Shown in pieces: positions 22,526 through 32,646 of a stretch of 64,000 nt of DNA (within the stretch, counting starts at the first letter, position 1; every line of letters starts with the position of its first letter). Below the pieces are notes generated by a model. That model saw only the letters and a list, made by a program, of their open reading frames with translations, made no database searches and was not told the DNA's origin. Source of the DNA: Ulota crispa. Taxonomy: Eukaryota > Streptophyta > Bryopsida > Orthotrichales > Orthotrichaceae. The DNA lies in contig OY987248.1 in the NCBI GenBank assembly GCA_963920765.1, positions 14,418,539 to 14,482,538 on the forward strand, read 5' to 3'. The translations under genes and the position numbers were made by a program.

Positions 22526-22990
22526 GTTCCAAATACGGATAGGAGAAGGGGAAGGCTCTCCTAAATCTCACTTACCCTGCGAACATCACACAACTTGGAA
22601 CCATGTCATTTATCAACGCAGTTTATAATCAATCGCAGCTTTGTCAAGGAAGAGGTGCCAGTAATTTGACAGAAACCAAGAGTGATTTACCTGTCTGCTC
22701 CTGAGCCATTGTTACGAACATACAATTGCACGGGTCATATGGACACAGACAAGCAGCATTGGTGATCCATCTTCGTAGCATCTGTTTAGAGTACTTGTCG
22801 AACACAATGATATTTGACATCTGACAGGAAAACGTGAGATCAATGATGCATTCAACTCCTCTTCAATTGTCTGAAACCCTGTTCAAATGGGCAGTAGTAA
22901 AACTATTCGAGGTGGCATGGAACCATGTAAATTGAAAAAAGAACTCTCTTATTTTTCTTTTGCCGTAGGTAAAACTTCTGCCAACTTAAC
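22526..22990. other. Spacer, nothing recognised
   Basis: It lies between the decayed gene copy and the aldolase stop codon, and probably contains the aldolase 3' UTR. Confidence 0.4.
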
Positions 22991-25900
22991 TTATGCAGAT
23001 TTAGTGTCATCTCTGGCCTTCTGGATGTCTGCAAGAGCACTGTCGCGAAGAAGAACGACATCAGTCGCACCTGAGACCATGTGGTATCCGAGCTTCAACA
23101 GCTTTGAGGGAGGATCGTCGCTTGTTGCGAATCCGGCTAGGAACACTCCTGAAGATTTCAAAGTGGTCTCCACTTCCCTGTAAGAAGTAGCCATGCCGAA
23201 ACCTCCCATGTGAGTAAGAAACATCTTGTTAGAGTAGTTACACCAAACGCAAATAGACGGTTCGTATCCTTAGGACGAGCTAGAGCACTAAATACAAATA
23301 ACTATAAATTCTTACCTGAGCAACATTGATGGTCTCTTATCATCAGGCAATCGCAACAAGCCCATGTCAGAACGCAGATCAAGAGGTCCCATTTGAATAC
23401 AATCAACACCATCCACAGCAGCAATTTCAGCTATATTGTCGACCGCTTGCTGAGATTCTAACTGCAAACCATTGCTTACAAGTGTCAACATCCAAACACG
23501 TAAAGAAAACATGGGCAACAACTTCCACTTGTCAACTTGCAATGAATTCACATCCTTTTCCACCATTTAATTTAACTCCTTGATTTTGAACAAGTGAACT
23601 AAATGTGTCTATACCAAAGATTTGAAGTAATATAGTTGCCTACACCAAATAATTAGCAGGAGTTAGCTCATTTGAAAGTGCGGGCGCAGAATAGGTTACT
23701 CAATTTCTAACCAGCTAATGGAACTTAAGACTTCAGTTAGGTAATTTGAGCTACTTAGTTGGTACGCGTACAAGATATAACATCGACGATACCTACACCT
23801 ACCGCACTTGTAAATTCTCTGGTTTTCCATAAAAGTATGGTGCATCAATATCAAAGTTCACCGTGGTTGAAACACTGCAAACCGCCTCTGTCTAGAAACA
23901 AATAGCAGCAGATATAACATCTAAGTTCCTAATAAAATTTGAAGGGGAATTTTAGATTTGAAGCATTTCATGTACCTGGCACATAATGAGAAGATCATCC
24001 TCACACCGGCTCAAATAGGTAGGGTCAAGTCCATATCGAGCAGCTCGAACAATAGGAAAAGCAGCACCCCTTATACCTGCTGGAGGGTAGCGACACGATC
24101 TTACTGCATCCCTAGCAGCACTTGCATCATTGATCATAGGAAACATGATGCCTGCAGGCCCCAGGTCCAAAGCTTTCTTCGCCCAAACAGGATCGTTGAC
24201 AGGGATGCGTATGATGGCCGGCGTTCCAGTAGAAGCCAGAGCCTGAAGGATAGGCACAGCTGCCATAGTATCTCCAGGACCATGTTCCAAATCCACCACC
24301 ACAAAGTCGTACCCCGCCCAACCGAGAATCTCCGCCACAACTGTCGAAAAACTCACAGAAAAGGCTCCGTAGAGCTGTTCGCCTTTGTGGAGCCTCTCTT
24401 TCAGTGTACTACTCTGTCCCTGTACATTATCCAAAGATGATTTCAGTTGCTTGAGCTTTTCTAAGGCAAGCTTCAAACTTCAACAACCGTCTCACCTTCA
24501 TACCCTTGGTAGCAAGCGATGTAAGCATGATTTGGCTAAATGTCCATGGCCATTGACCTTTCAGTGGAAAGAAGGTTGTCCACTCTTGCTTATAATGGTC
24601 CACAATATCCCCGTATAAAATTGCAAAAGAAATTCATCCATGGCTAAATAAAGAGTTTATCTAAACAAATTTGGCTCAAACGTACGCGATGTGATCTGTC
24701 CAAATCTCTATACCGGTATTAATCACCTAAATTCATTCTTCCACGTGTTAGTCAAAATGCTACAAATGATGCAAAACAGCATTTTCTACCTTACCTTCTT
24801 AACATCAAAGCACTCAAGAACAAGAAATAATTATAGTAACATCATCTCCTCTAATATCACATCCTTTCATCTCTAACTGAACCTTACGAAACATGCCTCA
24901 AGCCAAAAACTCAATCTACACTCGTTATACCTCAAAAAGCTACAAACACCAAATAACACTAAATTTACATGCAGCACTGTTTGTCGCAACGTAATAAATT
25001 CGAGAGGAACCTAGGCTGTATTAACGAGGTCTGGAAGTACTGGATCGCTTGCTTTGAATATTAGGGCTGGAGAACAATCCAGGCTTTTCATCAAACAGAA
25101 CACACTCAACGTCCATACTAGTGCACTCCATTTGAGAAACACGTAAGCTCGTCGCAAGGAACATTTTCAAGTACGCAGTACTGGCGAAGGCAGCATCTAA
25201 GAAAGCAGATACGTTTTGATCGAATACGCCTCGGCCTAGTCTATTCCGGCTACAAGTCTTGCAATACAATAATCGCTACTAGGAATCAGATGGAAACAGA
25301 TACAATTGCTGAGGTAACTAAACGATTTACTAAGGCTTTGAACATAAGCTCGTCGCAAGAAACATTTTCATGAACGCAGTACTGGCGAAGGTGCTGTAGC
25401 ATCTAAGAAAGCAGATACGTTTTGATCGCATACGTCTCGTCCTAGTCTATTCCGGCTACTAATCGTGCAGCACAATAATCGCCATTCGAAATCAAATGGA
25501 AACAGATACAATTGCTGAGGTACCTAAACGATTTACCGAGGCTTTGGACATAATCTTGTTGCGAGAAGCATTCATTGCTGAGGTAACTAAACGATTTACC
25601 AAGGCTTTGAACATAACCTCGTTGCGAGAAGCATTCGGCTACTAATCGTGCAGCACAATAATCGTCATTACAAATCAAATGGAAACAGATACAATTGCTG
25701 AGGTACCTAAACGATTTACCAAGGCTTTAGACATAATCCAGTTGCGAGAAGCATTTTCACGAACGCAGTACTGGCGGAGGCAGCACCTAAGAAAGCAGAT
25801 ACGTTTTGATCGCATACTTCTCGGCCTAGTCCATCCCGGCTACTAAACTTGCAGTATAATAATCGCCATTACAAATCAAATAGAAACGGACACAATTGCT

Positions 25901-26606
25901 GAGGTAACTAACGATTTCCCAAGGCATTGGACATAATCTCGTTACGAGAAGCATTCGGCTACTAAACTTGCAGCACAATAATCGTCATTACAAATCAAAT
26001 GGAAACAGATACAATTGCTGAGGTAACTAAACGATTTACCAAGGCTTTGAACATAATCTCGTTGCGAGAAGCATTTTAAAATACGAGGCAGCACTTAAGC
26101 AAGCAGATACGTTTTGATCGCATACGTCTCGCCCTAGTCTATTCCGGCTACTAATCTTGCAGCACAATAATCGTCATTACGGAAATAGATGCAATTGACG
26201 ATTTACCGAGGTTTTGGACATAATCTCGTTGCGAGAAGCATATTCAAGTACGCAGCGATCGCATACGTCTCGCCCTAGTCTATTCCGGCTACTAATCGTG
26301 CAGCACAACAATCGTCATTACAAATCAAATGGAAACAGATACAATTGACGATTTTACCGATGCTTTGGTGGCCATAGTCGCCGATGCTGCTGCTGCTGAT
26401 GCAAGAACAGGGCGTCTCCTTGACTGCTTCGTCCACGAGCAATTGGAGCTGCCACTCCAAGGTCGAGTTGAGCTAGTGTGAGTGCGACGGGGGAACGATC
26501 GCAGAGACGAGGAAGGGAGAGAAAGCAAGGCTGCAGAGGGCGGGGTAGACGAGGAGGAAAGCAGTCGAAGCGCATCTGCGGTAGCCGTGCGCATGGCTGC
26601 CCACAT
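22991..26606 (-). CDS. HpcH/HpaI-family class II aldolase with organelle-type presequence, 358 aa
   Basis: Exons: 26606-26358, 24470-23976, 23461-23316, 23177-22991. All introns are GT-AG and phases agree. Residues 1-83 are Ser/Ala/Arg-rich with no acidic start, a typical plastid or mitochondrial targeting peptide. The catalytic barrel shows VVVDLEHGPGD (active-site His), AIIRIPVNDP (Arg), GIMFPMI, CQLESQQAV (metal-binding Glu), MGPLDLRSDMG (metal-binding Asp) and LGYHMVSGATD near the end. The family performs Mg2+/Mn2+-dependent retro-aldol cleavage of 4-hydroxy-2-oxo acids, or related C-C cleavage giving pyruvate; the plant substrate is uncertain. Total length agrees with plant relatives. 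The join of exon 1 to exon 2 rests on phase and composition only. Intron 1 (about 1.9 kb) is largely a tandem array built from the exon 1 donor region. Confidence 0.88.
25130..26357 (-). repeat. Tandem array of the aldolase splice-donor region in intron 1
   Basis: About eight units, in a long form near 200 bp and a short form near 110 bp. On the gene strand each has CAAAGCCTTG|GTAAATCG or a variant, then CAATTGTATCTGTTTCC and ATTATTGTGCTGCA. The first unit is the genuine exon 1 donor (AAAGCATCG|GTAAAATCG at 26358). Seven decayed copies sit further into the intron near 26205, 26030, 25910, 25710, 25590, 25530 and 25320; all but the one near 25910 keep the GT. Confidence 0.8.
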
Positions 26607-27146
26607 CGTAAGTTACCAAGTTTATTTCCGAGTAGTGGAGGCTTAGAAGAATGGTGTTCTTGGCGTCGGGCACTTCGCGATGCGAGAGGGAAACAAAAGA
26701 GACGCGCAAAAGTGTGCCAGTGTGGTAAGGTATGTACACCCAAATCCGAGCGCTCCCTAATGCCGCACTTTACACTCACCATACGGTAGGGGCTTCAAAC
26801 ATAAGTTTCTCACTTCACAAGGTCCCAGCTCATTAGCAAATTATTTTTGTTCACTTGCATGTTCAAAAATAAGTTAAGAGACACTTGTGAGTTTGCAGTT
26901 AGGGTTTTGAGCACAAGTTGGGGATCTAAGTGTCTTAAACACTTATGAGAATGAGCTAGGCAAAAGTGAGTTTCTAAAATTCACTCCTAACTTGAATCAT
27001 GTTAGGAGTGAATTCCAGAAGGGACCCACCTCACCGTTCACTATTGAATTCACTGAGGTGAATCACAACGTGAGTCACTTAGAAAATTTGATGTTTGAAG
27101 CCCCCTAATGCATACACTCTTGAACTCAATGTGGAGTTGTGAAAGC
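26607..27146. other. Aldolase upstream region and repeat remnants
   Basis: It holds the promoter side of the aldolase. At 26727 a TA-AGGTATGTACACCC terminus begins, matching the ends of the MITE at 58400-58718, with an opposite-facing terminus (GGGTGTACATACCTTA) at about 27770-27786. The two may bound one composite element. Two near copies of GTGAATTC...CACTC lie at 26960-27085. Confidence 0.4.
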
Positions 27147-27148
27147 TA

Positions 27149-27474
27149 AGGTAGGAGGCTCTAATTGGGCTCAAGCTTTAAAATGGATCACCTTCTCAAA
27201 TGTACTGTTGTTGTACATGTTATCTTCCATAGGCTTCAACAATGTACATGTGATGTACATTTGAGGAGGTTATCCATTTTAGAGCCCTATGTCATTTCAA
27301 CTACAAAATTTCATAACCAATTCCACAAAGCTCCAAAATATATGAAATAACTTAGGTTAGATGCCCATTCCTCTTGTCTTTCATGGAAATTTTATTGAAA
27401 AATATTTCAAGAAGTTTCACCTCTCCAAAATTTAGTTTTAGCCCTTAGATGATCCATTCATGAGCCTCCTACCT
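27149..27474. mobile_element. MITE with AGGTAGGAGGCTC inverted ends and TA duplication, copy 1
   Basis: Perfect 13-bp terminal inverted repeats (AGGTAGGAGGCTC...GAGCCTCCTACCT) are flanked by TA on both sides, pointing to the Tc1/mariner group by target-site type. An inner hairpin at about 27177-27284 has arms TAAAATGGATCACCTTCTCA and its near complement. Confidence 0.8.
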
Positions 27475-29079
27475 TACTTGCACAAGCAAGTCCTGTCACA
27501 TGTCTATTGCAAAGCTGATTGGGGAGGGTTGGGATTAGGACCACCAAGTGTTGTTATAGGAGCACATCCAAGCAATTTTTGGGTTAATCTAGAGTTGCTT
27601 TTAGGGACCTTATGAGCTATAAATTTTTCCTTTAATACAAAATATTCTACAATACTTTTTCCAACAAAATTGATGTTCCATGGTAGCTTGTAGAAAGGCA
27701 AACCCTACAGATTTTTTCCCCAAATTTTCCAAGATCTTGCGGTACCCTAAACCCTTAAATGCTCAAGTATGGGTGTACATACCTTACTTGAGTCGGTTGC
27801 CCTTCTAGAGTCTTCCTTTACTCCCCCAAACCACTTCAACCCTGTGAACTTATGATATGTATTTAACGGGCCCCTAAATTCTCAAGGCACCAAATTTGGG
27901 TGTTCAATAAAGTTGTTGAAGGTATGGATCTGACTAGTTTGTTTCTTTGTTCTTTGGAGAAGCAACGGTCTAAAGCTAGCTTCAATATTCAATTTTAATA
28001 TCCTTTATACTAAATTCCAATTGATTTTGATGGAATCTAAGTTGCAAGCATAGCTCTTGCGCACCAAAAAGTGTGATGAACAGTGTCACCAAAAAGCCTA
28101 TGACAAGTTGCCACATTGGAAAAAATAAATGAAACTTGTTGAAAGTAGAGATTTGATGATTTTGTTTCTTTGCTTTTTGGAGAAGTTACGGTTTTAAAGT
28201 AGCTTCAATGCTCAATTTTAATATCCTTCATACTACATTTTGATTGTTTTTGGTGGAAGCTAAATTGCAAATGTAGCTCTTGCGCATCAATGTATAGTGT
28301 CAAAAACAAGCCTATGGCAAGTTGCCACATAGAGAAAAACAAATAGCAAGCTAAGAATAAAAAAGAAGATCTCCCTTGGGCACTCCCCTAGGCAATGAGG
28401 GCCCTTCTTTTAAAATTTCATTATCTAATAAAATTCAAATGTGTTTTTGGGCTAATTTCACTTGGAGTGTTTTTGTTATGCAAACAAAAATTTGTCTACC
28501 ACTAAATTCATTTTCAATCCTAACAATACTTGGTCAGTATTTGGAGCTCAAAAATCTCTTTGTGTTAGGTGGCAACTCTTCAATAGCTGCATTGCAAGCT
28601 CATTTGTGAAACAATAGTCATGGATTTGGAAAGGGGATAATCAATTTTGATTTATTTTCAATTTTGTACACAAAAGTTGCCATTTTTGCATTAGAATATT
28701 TGGGCAGCTCCACAAAAACCAAAAATTCCATACTCATCCACATTCAATCAAAAATATCTTAAAATCCACATGACTATTTTGAACCCTTTTTTTCTGGGGG
28801 GCATCATTTAGAAGCCTTGAAGTTTAAGATCTTGCATTTACAATTTTGTTTCAATGCTTAATAATGATATCACAACAACAATTCAAAATTTTCAAAATTG
28901 CCTCCTAAAAAGAAGAAATTTATCCTTAGGCATTTAGAGGGTAAGGAACCCATATCCATGTAGTCATACTTCAAAATCTTATTCTCTATATGGTCCACTT
29001 TGCCAACATTTAGCCATAACTCTCCCAATGTTCAGTCATCATTGTGTCATTGATTAACACTTTGCCACCACTTTGCTAA
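27475..29079. other. Intergenic, nothing recognised
   Basis: AT-rich. A diverged direct repeat of about 190 bp occurs at about 27920-28130 and 28130-28340, sharing TGTTTCTTTG, GCTTCAATATTCAATTTTAATATCCTT and AGCTCTTGCGCA. No coding sequence was recognised. Confidence 0.45.
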
Positions 29080-29350
29080 CATTTTGCCAGCACTTTGCCT
29101 ACTTTTTGCCAGCACTTTGCTAACAATTTTCTAACATTTTGCCAGCACTTTGCCTACTTTTTGCCAGCACTTTGCTAACAATTTTCTAACATTTTGCCAG
29201 CACTTTGCCTACTTTTTGCCAGCACTTTGCTAACAATTTTCTAACATTTTGCCAGCATTTAACCACCATTTTGTCAACATTTAGCCTTCACCTTGCCAAC
29301 ATTAAGCCACCATTTTGTCAACATTTAGCCACCACCTTGCCACCATTTTG
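29060..29350. repeat. Tandem repeat on TTTGCCAGCACTTTGC / TTTGCCAACATTTAGCC
   Basis: About three near-identical units of about 58 bp (29085-29260; ACATTTTGCCAGCACTTTGC then CTACTTTTTGCCAGC) pass into shorter, looser copies up to 29350. The frame 29205-29408 across it is a repeat artefact. Confidence 0.75.
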
Positions 29351-30013
29351 CCAACATTTAACCCCTAAACACCAAAATGATCCTCACATGATTTCACATG
29401 CCGTTTAAGGTATTGGATTTAATTTTTTGGCCTTAGTATAAACTACAATTATCAAGGTACTCAAGTGGTCCATGCAAGTGGAGTAATGGCAAGGCAAGCC
29501 AAGCCATATGTGATACAAGTGCCTCAAGAGTCTTAATTGTGTGAAACACCATATATTAGGCGTGGTGGCAAGCAATGTCTTACAAGCTACAGTTGATCAA
29601 TACTCATTGCAAGCTTCCTTGTATGTGTTTTGTCTGTGGTAGTGGGAAATTTGCCAACAAGGTACCAAAATTGGTATTTTACCATCACATGTTGTTTGAT
29701 CAAATGTTATAATCTCCCATCTCCCATGGTCCATTGTTTTCAAAATTTGCAAACCATTTTCTAAATAGGTGTTCTACTATTTTCAATGGTCCTTTTTGTG
29801 GATCATCCAATTGACTGAGATACAATGCATTTAGGTCTCCTTTCAATAACGCCACATGTGATTATGTGATTATGTATTAGTAAAGTCTAACTTTTGGTGA
29901 ATATCGAGAGTGGGTTTGATTGAATGTTCCAACATGCAAAAGTTTGCAATGAACTCAAAATGCATTTGAGGATGTAAAAAAAGTTACATTGATTTCGAAG
30001 TGCAAGACTATCC

Positions 30014-30094
30014 GTCAGCTGCAGGATTTGAACCTGCGCGGGGAAACCCCAGTAGATTTCGAGTCTACCGCCTTAACCACTCGGCCAAACTGAC
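30014..30094 (-). tRNA. tRNA-Ser (anticodon CGA)
   Basis: 81 nt with acceptor stem GTCAGTT/AGCTGAC, D-arm GCCGAGTGGTTAAGGC, anticodon loop CTCGAAA (CGA), an extended class II variable arm (TGGGGTTTCCCC) and T-arm GCAGGTTCAAATCCTGC. There is no intron and no encoded CCA. The A and B box promoters are intact. It decodes UCG. Confidence 0.95.
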
Positions 30095-30104
30095 AATCGG
30101 CACC

Positions 30105-30176
30105 GACCATGCTGGGGATCGAACCCAGAATCTCTAGCTCCGTAGGCTAGCGCCTTATCCATTGGGCCACACGGTC
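30105..30176 (-). tRNA. tRNA-Arg (anticodon ACG)
   Basis: 72 nt with acceptor stem GACCGTG/CATGGTC, D-arm GCCCAATGGATAAGGC, anticodon stem CTAGC/GCTAG with loop CTACGGA (ACG, read as ICG after editing) and T-arm CTGGGTTCGATCCCCAG. It is only 10 bp upstream of the tRNA-Ser on the same strand. Confidence 0.95.
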
Positions 30177-30236
30177 AGAGGTGCATGGGTATACCTGCGA
30201 AACAGAAGTTTTTGTATTGTAATTTACAAGGGCCAT

Positions 30237-30602
30237 TTAACCCCTAACCGTGCAAGAGGACGAAAATCGTTCTTTCAGTGCCAAAAACACACCCCAAGGG
30301 TGGAGAAATATTTTTTTTCAAATATTTTTTCTTGAAAGTGGTCAGAGAGATGTGCCATATCATTGAATGCTAAAAGTAGCTGTTTTCAATGCCTTCATAT
30401 TTTTTAAAACACCAATTTGTAAAGAGATGTACAAGGTCCGTGCTGCCCTTTTTGCGAGGGCAGGATACACTATTGACTTTTTTTTCTTTTGAGGAGAATA
30501 TTATCTCTCTTGTACACATGCCACAGGCTGTTTGCTGCCCATGAACAGTGCACACTCTCCTAGGCTGAGCCACGGGTTCAGGGCTAGTCCTTTAAGGGTT
30601 AA
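30237..30602. mobile_element. piggyBac-type MITE with TTAA at both ends, copy 1
   Basis: TTAACCCCTAACCGTGC at the left and TCCTTTAAGGGTTAA at the right, with a GAGGACG...CGTTC stem next to the left end. No ORF of its own. It starts 60 bp from the tRNA-Arg 5' end. Confidence 0.65.
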
Positions 30603-30743
30603 GGGCCAAAGCTGAAGAAACTATACTCTTTTGCAACAAAACAAGGGTATGTTCACACTTGGTGTTAGGAGGAGTATAAGCAATATGAATACAGTTGAAA
30701 GGTGTGTTCAAATGCATCAAATTTTCCTTTGCTACTACCACTC

Positions 30744-31658
30744 TTAACCTTTTAGAGACCACCGAACCATATTTTGGTTCGAGAGAGTAGTTTTTGGCCT
30801 ATAGAGTAAAATTGCTCAACAATTCGGAAAATGGTCTTGAAAAACGCTTGTGATCACAAGAATTTTGCATCCAACCCAAAAAACGACAATAGAATCGCAT
30901 ATGGAAGTTGATAAATAATGGTGTTTATACATCATGGCCTCAAAATACTTATCCATATTTGGTCAAAGATGGATCAAAGCAACAACACAATACATAAAAC
31001 ATCCAAGAAGAATGCCATATTTCAATTGCGCAATCTTAAAAAACCTCAAATTGCTCAAGGAATACGCTTGTATTGTTTCTCTATATGGTAGTTGTACAAT
31101 TATATTATTTGAGAATCCATTGAAAGGATGCTAGCAATTTATTTAAAAAAAAGTTCATCCTATATTTGAGGCCAATTCTTGATTGCTTTCACTAATTGGA
31201 TTTTTCGTAACAATTATCAATTTTTTTGTAGAACCGTTTTATGGTAGCAAAGAAAATGGGATTTTCGACCCTTTTTGACCACTTAGCTACACCTTGTGAT
31301 TGCTATTTTTGTCTAATTTGAGTGAAACTAGTCTTGTTGAAAAGGTGGGAAACTCTGCTTTTTAGAAATGTGAGACTTTTCTCAATCAAACCTTGCATGA
31401 AGCACTAACATTCAAAACCACACAAGCATGAAAAACTAGAGATTCTCCATATACGGCTCACTCAATCATTATAATATTTCACCTCCAATGGTAGATCTAG
31501 CTGAAATTTTGATACATTGCAAAAAACAAGGTGCCCTTCACATTTGTACGGTTGGATTATTCAAATTGGGTCCATATTTGTGTCAAATGCACATCTAATC
31601 TTATTGCCCCGGTTTCTATTGGATTTTGAGAAAATGTGTGTGATCTTTAAAGGGTTGA
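30744..31658 (+). mobile_element. TTAA-bounded non-autonomous element, copy B (~0.9 kb)
   Basis: Left end TTAACCTTTTAGAGACCACC and right end TGATCTTTAAAGGGTTGA, giving terminal repeats of the TTAACCCTTTARAGA type. It is an inverted relative of copy A at 12244-13147. The short frames shared by the two (a segment like LKLLKEYACIVSLYGS) have no recognisable function. Confidence 0.65.
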
Positions 31659-31659
31659 C

Positions 31660-32646
31660 ACCAAGTGTGAGCATACCCTAATCTCTCTTGTTACGAAATC
31701 CAAGACCACTCCTAACTCTAACTTGTAATGAAAGTAAGCTCTACCACAAATTAATTTGTTATTGCTTTGTTTTCTATGAAAAAGTTAATTTTAATGGTCA
31801 AGTATTTCCCAAGTTGTTTCGGATAGTGTAGAGCTTTTGATTAGTGCCATTTATGCACACTAAGTTGGGGGTGAATTATGTTTAATTAGTAAGTAGGGTT
31901 TTGGTCACGATTTTTGGTTGTCCCTCACGTAGGGACTTCGAGGCTCAAGTTTTGCAATACAACATTCTTTACAGAATCCCTAATTAGGTCACGTGCTACT
32001 AAAATCTCCTCAAATTTTTTTGGCCATTTGAATCACACCGTTAGAGATAGTATTCAAATGTTCAGGAATCGATTTGAACTACTTTATTGTTGCGCTTGGC
32101 AAATTCCCTTATTTCTTGGACTAGTGTAGGTTAATATTATTGAAAGAGGATGTTGTAGTTGAACTAATTTGTGTAGTATAATAAAAAATCAAAGTCAAAA
32201 TCAAAATAGAATTGCAATATGCGCTTGAAATAACGCAAGCAACAACGTCAACAAAATTGTAACTTGCATCATCATTGCCATTTGGAGAAAATAAAAGATT
32301 GCCATGGAACCACAAAACGCACATGTTTGTTTACAAAAACCTTGTAAAATTTGACAATTTTGAAACGGCATCTAATTGCAAAAAACTATATATCTACGTA
32401 TTGAGTTTAATGAATAATTTCAAAAAAATGAAAGTCTATTTATCTCCAAGCTTGTCTTCAGTTAGACAATTAAATAAAAAGAATCAAAAAACATACATCT
32501 AGTAAGTAATGTCGGTTATTCTTTAGTTGTTTGAACAAATTTAGAGAAAAAAAACTATAATTTTTTCAATCTTTGAAAAGTTTATAGCAAATGAAACTCG
32601 ACTATGTTTTATCAAAATTTTGAACATGGAATTGTCGACAAAATAG
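31660..32646. other. Upstream flank of the EF-hand gene
   Basis: The first exon(s) of the EF-hand gene should lie here or further upstream, but I could not place an ATG exon in the right phase. A donor-like CTA|GTAAGTAA occurs near 32498 at the end of an open frame, with a phase that does not fit. Confidence 0.3.

Noticed and set aside
23796-23889. A splice-bounded 92-nt open block on the minus strand between aldolase exons 2 and 3 (TEAVCSVSTTVNFDID...).
   Set aside because: Its length is not a multiple of three and would break the frame. Joining exon 2 directly to exon 3 restores the family motif CQLES.
29205-29408. 67-codon frame with a repeated FCQHLA pattern.
   Set aside because: It is read through a tandem repeat and its periodicity explains the pattern.
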